A DNA stretch of 58,771 nucleotides. Source: Negativicutes bacterium. Lineage in GTDB: Bacteria; Bacillota_C; Negativicutes; Sporomusales_B; JARLHX01. The notes beneath the pieces were generated by a model. It did not search any database. It had not been told where the DNA came from and saw only the letters and a list, made by a program, of their open reading frames with translations. The stretch lies in assembly GCA_031292035.1 (NCBI GenBank), contig JARLHX010000267.1, positions 1-58,771 on the forward strand, read 5' to 3'. The position numbers and the translations under genes were made by a program. Position 1 is the stretch's first letter, and each line of letters begins with the position of its first letter. This document shows, piece by piece, positions 35,715 through 44,567 of the stretch.

Positions 35715-35758
35715 AATATTGTACCCTCTCCCTGCACTGGATTAGTTCGTCTGACAGC

Positions 35759-37432
35759 TTAATCGTTCAAGTCATCCCGGTATAACCAGACCGCGCCTTC
35801 CTCGGCTCCGCCAACACCGGCGCGGTAAGCCGCCAAAACTCCGCTCAGCTTGCGTACAGGCCTTTTTACTTCAGCCTTGCGGCGTTCCAGCTCTTCGTGA
35901 GGGACCTGAAGCTGAAGCAGATTCTTAACAAGGTCAATCTCAATAATATCGCCATCTTTAACCAAGGCTAACGGACCGCCGACCCAGGCCTCGGGTGCAA
36001 CATGCCCAACGCAAGGGCCTCTGGTAGCTCCAGAAAAACGTCCGTCTGTGACCATCGCCACAGAGGTGTGCAGTCCCATGCCGACCAGCATAGCGGCAGG
36101 AATGGATAATTCCCGCATGCCCGGCCCGCCCTTGGGCCCTTCGTAACGAATCACCAATACTGAACCAGGCTCGACCTTCTTGTTTAAGAGAAAGTCCCGC
36201 ACTTCTTCTTCCGAATTGAAAACCACGGCTGGCCCGACATGATGATACATCTGCGGCTCTACACCGCTTTTTTTGACTACCGCGCCCAGCGGTGCCAGAT
36301 TGCCGGACAAAACCGAGAAGCAGCCGTTGGAAAGCAGTGCATCGTCAACCGAATGGATGACCGTCCGATCAATGTCGCCTTTGTATTTTTCCAGATACTC
36401 GCCAAGCGTTGTACCCTCAAAAGCCAGCGGGGCACTCAGATCCAGGTATTCCTTAATCGTGTGAAGAACAGCCTGCACCCCGCCGGCACGATGGAAACCG
36501 CTGATATTCACTCCGGCGGAAGGCTTGAATTTGGCTATTACTGGAACCGAAGACTGAATGGCATCCACGTCTTTCAGCGTCAGTTTTGATCCCATGACTT
36601 TGGCCATGGCCATGCTATGGAGTACCGCGTTGGTGGAACCGCCGGTAGCGGAAACATGTTTAATAGCATTAGTCAGTACTGTCTCGTTCATATATGTGGA
36701 AAAAGCTTTGCCTTCTTGGACAAGCTCGACGATACGTTCTCCGACATCTCTTGCCTGGCGCCCCTTCGCGCCATCACAGAACAGCATAGTTGATGAACCA
36801 AATGGGGCAAGCCCGGTAGCCTCCAAAAGAGCCCCCATAGTGTTGGCCGTACCGTACATGGAACAAGTCCCGGCAGATGAACACATGTTCACACGCCAGC
36901 GATCAAACGTATCTTCGTCAATCTCGCCTTTATTAAACTTGCCGATAGCTTCTTTCAGGTCGCTGGTACAATAGACCTTACCGCCATCCTCATACGGCAA
37001 CATTGCTCCTGCCGTTAAAAACAGAGCCGGAAGGTCCAAATGAATGGCCGCCATTAACATCCCGGGAATGATCTTATCACATGAACCCAAGAATACCAGG
37101 CCGTCAAAGCCGTGGGCCGAAACCATAGCTTCCGCGGAAGCGGCAATCAAATCCCGTTGGGGTAAAATATAATGCATACCGGCTCCCTGGGCCATACCAT
37201 CACAGGGACCTGGCACACCGAATTCGGCCGGAGTTCCACCGGCTGCCCATATGCCTTCTTTTACGTATTTGACTAATTCGGCAAAGGGCTTGTGTCCCGG
37301 ATTGGCATCGGTATACGAATTAACAATCCCGATCACTGGTTTGGCCAGATCTTTCTTTCGATATCCCGAAGAACTCATCAAACCAATCCAGTAGGCCTCC
37401 ATCATATCCTTTTCGTTACCGCGTTTTGGCAT
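35759..37432 (-). CDS. IlvD/Edd-family dehydratase (dihydroxy-acid or sugar-acid dehydratase)
   Basis: 557 residues. Iron-sulfur cysteines sit in [22 protein letters not shown] and [16 protein letters not shown], which is the [2Fe-2S] IlvD pattern. The C-terminal catalytic loop [22 protein letters not shown] is intact. The family covers IlvD, 6-phosphogluconate dehydratase and aldonate dehydratases. Because its operon has GntP and UxaA-type genes and no other branched-chain genes, I favour a sugar-acid dehydratase over biosynthetic IlvD. First gene of the operon. GTG/ATG choice: ATG 37432 with AAGGGTG upstream. Confidence 0.85.
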   Translation of the reverse strand: MPKRGNEKDMMEAYWIGLMSSSGYRKKDLAKPVIGIVNSYTDANPGHKPFAELVKYVKEGIWAAGGTPAEFGVPGPCDGMAQGAGMHYILPQRDLIAASAEAMVSAHGFDGLVFLGSCDKIIPGMLMAAIHLDLPALFLTAGAMLPYEDGGKVYCTSDLKEAIGKFNKGEIDEDTFDRWRVNMCSSAGTCSMYGTANTMGALLEATGLAPFGSSTMLFCDGAKGRQARDVGERIVELVQEGKAFSTYMNETVLTNAIKHVSATGGSTNAVLHSMAMAKVMGSKLTLKDVDAIQSSVPVIAKFKPSAGVNISGFHRAGGVQAVLHTIKEYLDLSAPLAFEGTTLGEYLEKYKGDIDRTVIHSVDDALLSNGCFSVLSGNLAPLGAVVKKSGVEPQMYHHVGPAVVFNSEEEVRDFLLNKKVEPGSVLVIRYEGPKGGPGMRELSIPAAMLVGMGLHTSVAMVTDGRFSGATRGPCVGHVAPEAWVGGPLALVKDGDIIEIDLVKNLLQLQVPHEELERRKAEVKRPVRKLSGVLAAYRAGVGGAEEGAVWLYRDDLND

Positions 37433-37525
37433 AATCTCAACACCCTTTTTAATATTCTGTATTCATCGAATAAATCAATTAGTTTAATATTAAGTTAATT
37501 TTACATATAAGTAAAACGAAATGAT

Positions 37526-37551
37526 TCGATACGAAATATTCCGATAATCGA
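37526..37551. promoter_or_regulatory. Candidate operator upstream of the dehydratase operon
   Basis: A 26-bp near-palindrome with outer arms TCGAT/ATCGA and an inner CGAAATATTCCG core, about 95-120 nt upstream of the IlvD/Edd start. It has the size and symmetry of a regulator site. Which protein binds is not shown; the LysR gene next door is the first candidate. Confidence 0.35.
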
Positions 37552-37644
37552 TAAGTGAATAAATGGTGCATCATGTTTGTCTCGTTCTGCCTGGCGCAGG
37601 GGCGATTCTTTTACCGTATTTGATTGGACAGTCCCTCAAACAAC

Positions 37645-37670
37645 AAGAACCCACGAATTTTGCGGGTCCT
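37645..37670 (-). terminator. Terminator hairpin after the LysR gene, CCCGCG family
   Basis: An imperfect stem AGAACCCACGAA / TTGCGGGTCCT with G-T pairs. It lies about 20 nt after the LysR stop codon on the minus strand. Confidence 0.6.
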
Positions 37671-37692
37671 CAGGCATTCCGCCTATAGTTAT

Positions 37693-38658
37693 TCACTGTT
37701 CATAACTATAGGCGGCAGATTCTCTTTCCTGGAGAAATCTAATAAAATCTTTACCAGCTTTCGATAGAGTATTGGTCTTTTTATAATACAGCATAATATT
37801 TCGCACCGAATTTTCATCATCTATTTTATAAAAGAACAATTTATTCGTCGCTTCCAGGTAATGGGTCACTCCAGCCCGGACAAAGGCAATTCCTTTGCCG
37901 CTGCAGGCAATATAGTATGCGGTAAGCAGTTGGTCAAGATACATCGCTACTTTCGGGGTAAAGCCGGCTTTCTTGCACATTTTCAGGCCCCGCTGGTACA
38001 TATCATTTCCTTGTTTCAACAACAGGAAGCTTTCGCGCTCAAATTCTTTCAGGCTGACCTTGGGATACCTGGAGTCCAAATACAGGCCACTGCCAACATC
38101 CGCAAATGTCAGGCGATACTTCTCTAAACGCCTGTTCACTTCATAAGCTGCCGGCACCGCCAACACAATCTGTTCTTCCGCCCACACAATCGAATGAAAC
38201 ATATTAGGATCTAATTTCTCTACATCCAAAATTATATCAACAATGCCTGAGCGCAAACATTTTACCAGGTCGTCGGCATTTGCCTCCATAATATTCACCG
38301 AATAACCCGGATATTCCACTTTGAATTCCTGCATGATTGTTGGCAAAACATAGGCACAGAAGAAAGACGCGCTGCCGACATTGATCACACCACGGTCGCT
38401 GCCAAGCAAACGGCCGAAATGGGCCGCCATCTCCTTCTCTATCTCCATAATCTTCTCTATGGATTCAATATAGTATTCGCCCGCGGTCGTTAACTTGATC
38501 GGGTTACTGCTTCGATCGAAAATCGGCAGCTGAATTTCTTCTTCTACTTTTTTAATTGCCGCGCTAAGTGCCGGTTGAGAGATATACAGCTTCTCAGCCG
38601 CCTTGGAAAAACTCTTATTCAAATAAACCGCATAAACATAATTCATATTCTTCAGCAT
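37693..38658 (-). CDS. LysR-family transcriptional regulator
   Basis: 321 residues. N-terminal winged HTH with the typical SFSKAAEKLYISQPALSAAIKKVEEEIQLPIFDRSSNPIKLT, linker helix, then the two-lobe effector domain (INVGSASFFCAYVLPTIM, VLDV, and IACSGKGIAFVRAGVTHYL). The ATG at 38658 has AGGAG upstream. It lies between two catabolic sets: downstream the IlvD/GntP/UxaA genes, and divergently the aminotransferase and aspartate dehydrogenase. The divergent arrangement suggests control of the latter, with the inducer unknown. Confidence 0.92.
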   Translation of the reverse strand: MLKNMNYVYAVYLNKSFSKAAEKLYISQPALSAAIKKVEEEIQLPIFDRSSNPIKLTTAGEYYIESIEKIMEIEKEMAAHFGRLLGSDRGVINVGSASFFCAYVLPTIMQEFKVEYPGYSVNIMEANADDLVKCLRSGIVDIILDVEKLDPNMFHSIVWAEEQIVLAVPAAYEVNRRLEKYRLTFADVGSGLYLDSRYPKVSLKEFERESFLLLKQGNDMYQRGLKMCKKAGFTPKVAMYLDQLLTAYYIACSGKGIAFVRAGVTHYLEATNKLFFYKIDDENSVRNIMLYYKKTNTLSKAGKDFIRFLQERESAAYSYEQ

Positions 38659-38775
38659 AATAACTCCTGACAGATTCGAAAATTGAATACTATTTTCTCA
38701 GTATCCGTATCGGTATAAAAAAAATTATATATTTATATACTATTTTAACTATTGGAATCCGCGAGCAAAACTTAC

Positions 38776-38788
38776 TACTATTATAGTA
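38776..38788. promoter_or_regulatory. Candidate LysR binding site in the divergent promoter region
   Basis: The palindrome TACTAT-T-ATAGTA is the most regular of several ACTAT/ATAGT and ATACT/AGTAT half sites between LysR and the aminotransferase gene (38685-38795). LysR proteins commonly bind such AT-rich dyads in the shared promoter region. Inference only. Confidence 0.35.
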
Positions 38789-38928
38789 TATAAAAGACGC
38801 GCGGCACTATCTGTTTTTGGTTATAAGGCCTTCCTGCACTCACCTGAGAAAGAACCTTTTATGAACCAAACGGCTGCTATTGATCACAACTTTTAGTCGC
38901 TACAGCACTGGAAAGCGAGGGATATCTC

Positions 38929-40143
38929 TTGGATTTACTAACCGAAAAGTTCCTTAAACTTGGTGTTGAAAATGCTCCGGGTCAGGAAGTTCGTCAGCAC
39001 ACCGAGGAAATTAATTTATGCGACGAAAAACTTCCCGGTACACCGGTCGACTTTTCCCACGGTGACGTTGACGCCTTTGAGCCGATTCCCGGCACGCTGG
39101 ATGTCTTTATCTCCGGCGTTCACCTTGGCGCCAGGCAGGCCTACACCGAATATCGCGGCGCGATAGCCATCCGCGAGGACGCCGCTCAAAAGCTTGCCAA
39201 ATTCACCGGCTCGCCGATTGATGCCGACCGGAATATTATCATCACTCCCGGAACACAAGGTGCGCTTTTTCTTGCCATGGGTTCCACCATTGCCAAGGGA
39301 GATAAAGTCGCTATTGTAGCACCGGATTATTTCGCCAACCGCAAACTGGTCGAATTTCTCGACGGTGAAGTCGTACCTGTCCAGATGGATTATTTCAATG
39401 TCTCAGCCTGTGCCGGTCTGGACCTGACCCAGCTTGAAGACGCCTTTAAGGCCGGTGTTAAACTCTTTTTGTTCTCTAACCCCAATAATCCTACTGGCAC
39501 AATCTACTCACCTGCCGAAATCCGCGGAATTGCCCAACTTGCCCAAAAGTACGGGGTAACCGTCATCGCCGACGAACTATACTCGCGCCAGATTTTTGAA
39601 GGAAGAACATTCACCCACCTATGCGGGCAAAAAATTATAGATCCCGAGAACTTAATAACCATTATGGGACCGTCAAAGACCGAATCGCTGAGCGGCTACA
39701 GGCTAGGTGCAGCATTTGGATCCGCGAAAATAATTGACCGGATGGAAAAACTGCAGGCCATTGTATCCCTGCGTGCCGGCGGCTATAGTCAAGCTGTAAT
39801 GAAGTCCTGGTTTTCCGAGCCCGAAGGCTGGATGGCGCAAAGAATTGCCCAGCATCAGGTTATCCGCGACGATCTTGTCATAAGGCTTCGCGCCGCCGAG
39901 GGTGTTAACGTCAGAACTACGGAAGCCGGCAGCTATCTTTTCCCCAGTATTCCGGCACTGGATGTTACAATAAAGGAATTCGTTAAAATACTTCGCCTCC
40001 AGGCCAATGTCACAGTAACACCGGGAACGGAGTTTGGCGCCCAGTTCACCAGCAGCTTCCGCATCAACTTCTCTCAGAGTCACAAGGCAGCGGTCGATGC
40101 CATCGACCGCCTCATCAGAATAATGGAGAGGCATCGCATATAA
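38929..40143 (+). CDS. Class I/II PLP-dependent aminotransferase
   Basis: 404 residues, fold type I. The cofactor region reads NPNNPTGTIYSP, then VIADELYSRQIFEG, and the PLP lysine is in GPSKTESLSGYRLGAAFGS, with FRINFSQS carrying the carboxylate-binding Arg. The general type is aspartate aminotransferase-like. Starts at TTG 38929 with GCGAGGGA upstream. It is followed after 52 nt by L-aspartate dehydrogenase, suggesting a pair that moves amino groups between aspartate (or an analogue such as cysteate or 3-hydroxyaspartate) and ammonia. Substrate not determined. Confidence 0.85.
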   Translation: MDLLTEKFLKLGVENAPGQEVRQHTEEINLCDEKLPGTPVDFSHGDVDAFEPIPGTLDVFISGVHLGARQAYTEYRGAIAIREDAAQKLAKFTGSPIDADRNIIITPGTQGALFLAMGSTIAKGDKVAIVAPDYFANRKLVEFLDGEVVPVQMDYFNVSACAGLDLTQLEDAFKAGVKLFLFSNPNNPTGTIYSPAEIRGIAQLAQKYGVTVIADELYSRQIFEGRTFTHLCGQKIIDPENLITIMGPSKTESLSGYRLGAAFGSAKIIDRMEKLQAIVSLRAGGYSQAVMKSWFSEPEGWMAQRIAQHQVIRDDLVIRLRAAEGVNVRTTEAGSYLFPSIPALDVTIKEFVKILRLQANVTVTPGTEFGAQFTSSFRINFSQSHKAAVDAIDRLIRIMERHRI

Positions 40144-40195
40144 CGCCGCCTCCATCCCCGGATTGATGACTTAGTAAAAAACAGGGGGAGTAACC

Positions 40196-40966
40196 ATGAA
40201 AAAACAAATCGCCTTGATTGGTTTTGGCACAATAGGCCAGTATCTGTTCCAAAAACTCAGTACCCGCGACGACGTTAAGCTGACATGCGTTTATGAGGCC
40301 AATCAGGAAACTCTCAAAAAAGTCCCGGCCAACTTAGCAGTCAGTTCACCCGAAGAATTCGGCAAATTGCTCGCCGCCGGCAAAATTGATCTGGTGGTTG
40401 AAACGGCCACCCAGCAGGCTGTTAAAGACCTGGCGCCGATGATTCTTGAATACGCGGATATGGTAGTATTTTCGACCACCGCTTTTGCTGATGAACAATT
40501 CGAGACAAAGGCGCTTGAACTATGCAATAAATTTTCGAAAACAATATACATTCCCCATGGTGCGATTTTAGGACTGGACGGTATCAGAGACGGCAGAGAA
40601 AAACTGGAATCGGTAATGATAACAACAACCAAGAAACCGATAAATTTAGGCAGAACGGATACTAAGCGAACAGTGCTTTTTGAAGGACCGACCCGTGCCG
40701 CCTGTACGCTCTACCCACGAAACGTTAACGTCCACGCCAGCATCGCTCTTGCCGGGCTTGGTTTTGACAAAACTCAATCCCGAATTGTCGCCGATCCCGC
40801 TTCGGAAGGTAATGCCCATATTATTGAAATCGTTGCTGAAGGAGTAAAATTCAAAATCGAAGTTTGCAGTATTCCTTTGGGCTTAGTAACAGGGGCTTAT
40901 ACCCCAGTATCAGCCTATAATTCAGTCAGCAAATTATTGGCCAAGAACGGTTTCTCGATAATTTGA
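40196..40966 (+). CDS. nadX: L-aspartate dehydrogenase
   Basis: 256 residues. N-terminal Rossmann motif IALIGFGTIGQYLF, the middle ETATQQAVKDLAPMIL, IYIPHGAILGLDGI, and the C-terminal catalytic domain with FEGPTRAACTLYPRNVNVHASIALAGLGFDKTQ are those of NadX-type aspartate dehydrogenases. It oxidises L-aspartate to iminosuccinate/oxaloacetate with NAD(P)+. Used for NAD synthesis in some organisms, but no nadA or nadC lies here; pairing with an aminotransferase under a LysR regulator suggests a catabolic or nitrogen-shuttle role instead. GGGGGAG site before ATG 40196. Confidence 0.9.
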   Translation: MKKQIALIGFGTIGQYLFQKLSTRDDVKLTCVYEANQETLKKVPANLAVSSPEEFGKLLAAGKIDLVVETATQQAVKDLAPMILEYADMVVFSTTAFADEQFETKALELCNKFSKTIYIPHGAILGLDGIRDGREKLESVMITTTKKPINLGRTDTKRTVLFEGPTRAACTLYPRNVNVHASIALAGLGFDKTQSRIVADPASEGNAHIIEIVAEGVKFKIEVCSIPLGLVTGAYTPVSAYNSVSKLLAKNGFSII

Positions 40967-41003
40967 CGTCAATTCGTCACCATACAATTTCCACCACCCC
41001 AAC

Positions 41004-41043
41004 AACAGTCAAAAACCCGCGGATTCGCGGGTTTTTGACTGTT
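41004..41043. terminator. Strong bidirectional terminator, CCCGCG family
   Basis: A perfect 18-bp stem (41004-41021 with 41026-41043, loop GATT) with A5/T5 runs around CCCGCG. It ends the aminotransferase-nadX operon and may also catch Rrf2 transcripts. Confidence 0.9.
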
Positions 41044-41134
41044 CCGGATTCATTCGGCGGCAACGAGGCGAACAGATATCGCTTGCGATGGCCAGGCGAA
41101 TACTATAGTTATAACCTCTTGAATCACTGTAGCC

Positions 41135-41638
41135 CTACCGTGTTTTTGCGTTCATAAACCATTCAATAGTTGCTTTGCCGTGCTCAGCAGGAATCTTACT
41201 TTTCAGCTGAGCATATAGCCATGCCAGGGTCTTATTATTCAGATACTGTCTCATCTGCTCTTCCGCTTCCAACATTACGACTTTTATCAAACAAGGGCAT
41301 TTGGTATAAGAATCAGGCAAGTTATTTTTATCCAGCAGAATCTCCTTTTGCCTAATTTCTACACACTGAAAGAATGACGAAGGCCCTTCTATTGATTCAA
41401 CAATATCCCAAAATGTTATTTTTTCCGGGGAACGTGCCAATTCGTATCCACCGTTGACACCAGGAATTGACTTCACAATACCGGATTTTCTGAGTTTCGT
41501 ATATACTTTGGAGAGATAAGTCTCCGAAACTCCCTGATAGGTTGCCAGGTCTTTAATGCCGACAGATTTGCCTGCCGGGAAGTCTACCATATATAACAGG
41601 CAATGTAATGCGTACTCTACGCCGATAGAAAATTGCAA
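41135..41638 (-). CDS. Rrf2-family transcriptional regulator
   Basis: 167 residues from a TTG at 41638 (AAGGTGATT site 4-8 nt upstream); the frame to 41704 lacks a ribosome binding site and covers the promoter. QFSIGVEYALHCLLYMVDFPAG, SVGIKDLATYQGVSETYLSKVYTKLRKSGIVKSIPGVNGGYELAR is the Rrf2 winged HTH. Three cysteines follow in FFQCVEI and TKCPC, at the place where IscR/NsrR-type members bind an Fe-S cluster. It is divergent from the FMN-binding protein gene, with a perfect palindrome upstream of its own start (41717-41745), so it is likely an autoregulated redox-sensing repressor of that gene. Confidence 0.9.
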   Translation of the reverse strand: MQFSIGVEYALHCLLYMVDFPAGKSVGIKDLATYQGVSETYLSKVYTKLRKSGIVKSIPGVNGGYELARSPEKITFWDIVESIEGPSSFFQCVEIRQKEILLDKNNLPDSYTKCPCLIKVVMLEAEEQMRQYLNNKTLAWLYAQLKSKIPAEHGKATIEWFMNAKTR

Positions 41639-41716
41639 TAAAATCACCTTCTTAATAACAATATAATCTTCCCACATAGTACTTCTATATCTTCTATTAG
41701 TCAATATGAGAGGCTG

Positions 41717-41745
41717 ATATTATAGATAAATATTATCTATAATAT
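41717..41745. promoter_or_regulatory. Perfect palindromic operator (Rrf2 site)
   Basis: A 13-bp perfect inverted repeat ATATTATAGATAA / TTATCTATAATAT around a 3-bp ATA spacer. It lies about 80 nt upstream of the rrf2 start. The half site ATTATAGATAA is repeated at 41838-41853, just past the -10 of the divergent gene. Confidence 0.75.
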
Positions 41746-41808
41746 GTTTTGCTGCCGCCACCGTCTTTAGTCAGCATGGTCCATTCTCCTTAAAGATAAT
41801 TCTTATTG

Positions 41809-41853
41809 TTGACAATCCTCCAAAGCATCGATATACTAATTATAGATAATATG
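41809..41853 (+). promoter_or_regulatory. Promoter with overlapping Rrf2 half site, for the FMN-binding protein gene
   Basis: -35 TTGACA (41809-41814), 17-bp spacer, -10 TATACT (41832-41837). Directly downstream is AATTATAGATAATAT, matching the half site of the palindrome at 41717-41745. A repressor bound here would cover the transcription start. Confidence 0.75.
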
Positions 41854-41912
41854 TATCGACGATATATCCGATCGTTTTTATATTATCTCACCAAAATAGA
41901 GGAGGACATACA

Positions 41913-42287
41913 ATGCTGACCGAAAAATTTTATGAGGTATTAAAAAATGAAGGTGTAGTTTCCATAGTATCCTGGGGAATTGACGAACCACATATTGTCA
42001 ACACCTGGAATTCATATTTAGTTGTAACTCCTGATGAGAGAATTTTAATCCCTGCCTACGCCATGCGGAAAACCGAAAGAAATGTAAATCAAAATAATAA
42101 ATTAAAACTGGCTGTGGGCAGTAAAAATGTTATAGGCTATAACGACTACCAGGGAACAGGCTTTATCATTGAAGGAACCGGGAAATATCTTGAATCCGGT
42201 TCGGAATTCGAAATGATGAAAAACAAGTTTTCCTTTTTGACCAGAGTATTAGAGATAACGGTAACATCCGCCAAACAAATGCTTTAG
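41913..42287 (+). CDS. FMN-binding split-barrel protein (pyridoxamine 5'-phosphate oxidase-like)
   Basis: 124 residues. It has the layout and key stretches of the small Desulfovibrio FMN-binding protein: FYEVLKNEGVVSIVSWG, PHIVNTWNSYLVV, and GTGFIIEGTGKYLE, then a C-terminal ITVTSAKQML. FMN lies at the dimer interface in that family; the physiological role is unsettled (electron transfer or flavin-dependent reduction). AGAGGAGG before ATG 41913. Divergent from and probably repressed by the Rrf2 regulator, which suggests a function in response to oxygen, NO or Fe-S status. Confidence 0.88.
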   Translation: MLTEKFYEVLKNEGVVSIVSWGIDEPHIVNTWNSYLVVTPDERILIPAYAMRKTERNVNQNNKLKLAVGSKNVIGYNDYQGTGFIIEGTGKYLESGSEFEMMKNKFSFLTRVLEITVTSAKQML

Positions 42288-42304
42288 TTCTTCGACACGC
42301 TCTT

Positions 42305-42331
42305 GAAACCACCCGCCTGGCAGGTGGTTTC
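42305..42331 (+). terminator. Hairpin after the FMN-binding protein gene
   Basis: Stem GAAACCACC / GGTGGTTTC with a 9-nt loop, 18 nt after the stop codon, followed by GTTTACG. It is probably the plus-strand terminator. Confidence 0.6.
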
Positions 42332-42341
42332 GTTTACGCAA

Positions 42342-42379
42342 ACAAAAAGCCCTCTTTGTCATGGCAGACAAAGAGGGCT
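42342..42379 (-). terminator. Terminator of the lipoprotein gene
   Basis: A 13-bp perfect stem AGCCCTCTTTGTC / GACAAAGAGGGCT (42348-42360 with 42367-42379), followed on the minus strand by T5GTTTG. A degenerate copy of the repeat tail (GAGGATGGGCTGGCAGCGGC ... CCTTGCAATCC) lies at 42403-42438. Confidence 0.8.
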
Positions 42380-42474
42380 CTCTAGTTTCACAGTCAAGAA
42401 ACGAGGATGGGCTGGCAGCGGCGCGGCCTTGCAATCCCCCTTTTACTGCGCAGAAATACGACAGCGAATGTAGC

Positions 42475-43143
42475 TTACTGCCGTTTCACGTATTCGTTCA
42501 ACAGCCAGCGATTTGTGCCGTCATTGGTTTTGGTAATGGTCGCATTGATCTTTTCAACCAGTTTTGGGACCTCACCGCTAGCCTTCCAGTCCGCCGCCGT
42601 ACCGTGGGGATTCCCGGTGAATCCGGAGGATGCCACAAATACATTGACCACTGCGGCAAAACTCCCGTTGCCCTTATCGGTCAGACTTTCGATCTGGGCA
42701 AAGCGAATAGATTCTCCCGAGGCTGCCGGAACCGTATAGACTCCATTGGCATACTGGAAGCTTTGGGTCGACTGATGGGCCTTTGGCTTAAAACCAAAGT
42801 ACTTTACACAAGCGTTGTCGACCTCCGCGGACGGCAGCTTGCCATTGTGGATAACCTGCCTGTTATTCAGCACAATATGCATGATGCCAAAATCAATAAG
42901 CGAAGACTGGGGCAACTGGTGGTCAGCGAAGGGTTTCAGCCCAACCTCGGCAAAATTGCTGAAGAACGTGTTCAGCTCTTTCCTGCTGGCCGGGGTCAGG
43001 TTAACCGCAACCGGCTGTTTGGCCTGTTCTGCCGGCTGGACTGCGGCCGCCGGTTTAGCATCCTTGTCGTTGCCGCCGCAGCCGCCAGTCAGCAGCCCGG
43101 TTATCATTACAACGACAAGCCCCAGCATTATTTTTTTTCTCAT
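42475..43143 (-). CDS. Lipoprotein of unknown function
   Basis: 222 residues from the ATG at 43143, with GGGGGA 12 nt upstream; the frame to 43254 has no start site of its own. The signal MRKKIMLGLVVVMITGLLTGGCGG has a lipobox (LTGG|C). After an Ala/Pro/Gln linker comes a folded domain of about 175 residues with LTPASRKELNTFFSNFAEVG, YANGVYTVPAASGESIRFAQIESL and a C-terminal RWLLNEYVK. I do not recognise the domain; such layouts occur in secreted lipoproteins of Negativicutes. It is probably anchored on the inner or outer membrane facing the periplasm. Confidence 0.75.
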   Translation of the reverse strand: MRKKIMLGLVVVMITGLLTGGCGGNDKDAKPAAAVQPAEQAKQPVAVNLTPASRKELNTFFSNFAEVGLKPFADHQLPQSSLIDFGIMHIVLNNRQVIHNGKLPSAEVDNACVKYFGFKPKAHQSTQSFQYANGVYTVPAASGESIRFAQIESLTDKGNGSFAAVVNVFVASSGFTGNPHGTAADWKASGEVPKLVEKINATITKTNDGTNRWLLNEYVKRQ

Positions 43144-43294
43144 GGCCTTTCGTCCCCCTGTTTTATCTGTTTCCTTCCGCGCGCCGGCAACGAAATTCCA
43201 ACCGGGCTGATCCGGGCGGTGGAAGGCCCTGACGGTTTCTGCGGCGATCCTCAACCAAGCAATCCGGAGCGGAAAACTGCGCGAACCTATTTTA

Positions 43295-43738
43295 CTATGG
43301 CTCGAAATCTACCCTGCCGCCAACAATCTCATATTGGGCAAAGTATACTTTCCGCATATTGTTGCCGGGAGGACATTGTTCGCCATCCCAGTAGTCAAAC
43401 TTGCCATTATTGACGGTGCGGGAAATGGAGTGGGGATATCCGTCACCGCTAAATGTTCTGCCTTTCGTGTTGGCATAAATATAAACATAGCGATGACTAT
43501 CAGCGTTAGGGACATCAATGTTTTTACTGCTAAACGGCTGAACAACCTGCCAGCCATGGCAACGCCAGTTCTCAGCATCATCATTCCACGATACCATTGC
43601 TATAAACATTGGATCGGCATAGTCATTTACCGCAACAATAGTATAAGCGAACGCCTGGGTCGGAACAGCAAAAACAAGCACAGCGAGCACAAATACTATC
43701 GGAAGCACCTTGAATATACCCAGTTTCATGAATTTCAT
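43295..43738 (-). CDS. Secreted protein, DUF1036-like
   Basis: 147 residues. Signal peptide to about residue 31 (LVFAVPTQAFA|Y). The mature part resembles DUF1036-type small beta proteins: VAVNDYADPMFIAMVSW, NWRCHGWQVVQPFSS, RYVYIYANTKG, and a late FDYWDGEQCPPG. Two cysteines could form a disulfide. ATG 43738 follows GGGAGGA. Function of the family is unknown. It is the middle gene of an envelope-protein cluster on the minus strand. Confidence 0.65.
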   Translation of the reverse strand: MKFMKLGIFKVLPIVFVLAVLVFAVPTQAFAYTIVAVNDYADPMFIAMVSWNDDAENWRCHGWQVVQPFSSKNIDVPNADSHRYVYIYANTKGRTFSGDGYPHSISRTVNNGKFDYWDGEQCPPGNNMRKVYFAQYEIVGGRVDFEP

Positions 43739-43808
43739 CCTATTCGTCCTCCCATTTTCATGTCGTCTCTCCGGAATTTACCGTGAAGCAAGTCAACCTG
43801 CCGCCTGA

Positions 43809-44489
43809 TCAGAATTTATAGGTGATACCGACGCCGGCACCCTTAGCCTTGGCCTCATCAATGGTAAAATGCGTTCCGCCGCCATTGGTCCCGCTGAAAT
43901 TGTCCGATTTGACCGAACGGTAATTGACATTCAGTTCCACATTCGGGCAAAACTCGTAGGAAAGACCGATTTCCCAGACCAAAAGACTGGAGCTGCCTGC
44001 AGCCACACTGCCCCATAGCGTCGTCTTATCGGCAATCGCGGTACTGCCAATCAGGCCGAGCTGCCAAAGCTTTTTCGAATTGGTGGTATAACTGATCGTC
44101 GGATAGCTCGAAAATACATCTTGTCCTTTTGCTGTGACAAGCCCGCTGAAAACGGCAACAGACTTGTCAAGTTTATACAGTATATTAAATTCGCTGGTAG
44201 AGATTTTAGATACACTGGACCCGCCGTAGATAAAAGGATTGGGACTTGCTTCCGAATTGAAGTTGCGGTACTCGAAGGCAAAGTTATTGCCAAGTCCCAG
44301 GGTCAGCGACGCGTCCAGGTTGTATTTTCTGGGAGAAACCCCGCTATAGTCGCCTGTTGAGCTATTTTCCGAGTTGCGATAAGTCAGATCAACAGACCCT
44401 TTTCCTGCCGAGAAATCCATTAGTGGCGAGGCTTGTGCCACGCAGCCGAGAAGCATAATGCCAAGACAGACAAGAATAATCTTTTTCAT
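43809..44489 (-). CDS. Outer-membrane beta-barrel protein
   Basis: 226 residues from the ATG at 44489 (GGAGGG upstream). Signal peptide MKKIILVCLGIMLLGCVAQA|SP. The mature protein has alternating strands rich in aromatic and small residues (GSVDLTYRNSE, NNFAFEYRNFNSE, WQLGLIGSTAIADKTTLWGSVA, LSYEFCPNVELNVNYRSVKS) and ends GVGITYKF, the C-terminal Phe expected of BAM substrates. Expect about 10-12 strands. It resembles the protein at 48453-48986 in design. Role (pore or structural) unknown. Confidence 0.75.
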   Translation of the reverse strand: MKKIILVCLGIMLLGCVAQASPLMDFSAGKGSVDLTYRNSENSSTGDYSGVSPRKYNLDASLTLGLGNNFAFEYRNFNSEASPNPFIYGGSSVSKISTSEFNILYKLDKSVAVFSGLVTAKGQDVFSSYPTISYTTNSKKLWQLGLIGSTAIADKTTLWGSVAAGSSSLLVWEIGLSYEFCPNVELNVNYRSVKSDNFSGTNGGGTHFTIDEAKAKGAGVGITYKF

Positions 44490-44567
44490 TTTTTCCCTCC
44501 ATATATCAATATGATCCGGGCGCGTCGTCAACAGATCCGGCAATCAGCTTCCATCTGCCGGTGTTTC

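Noticed and set aside
42361..43413. Plus-strand ORF of 350 codons antisense to the lipoprotein gene
   Set aside because: It begins in a terminator loop, lacks a ribosome binding site and is a frame shadow of the lipoprotein gene, which has a clear signal peptide and lipobox.
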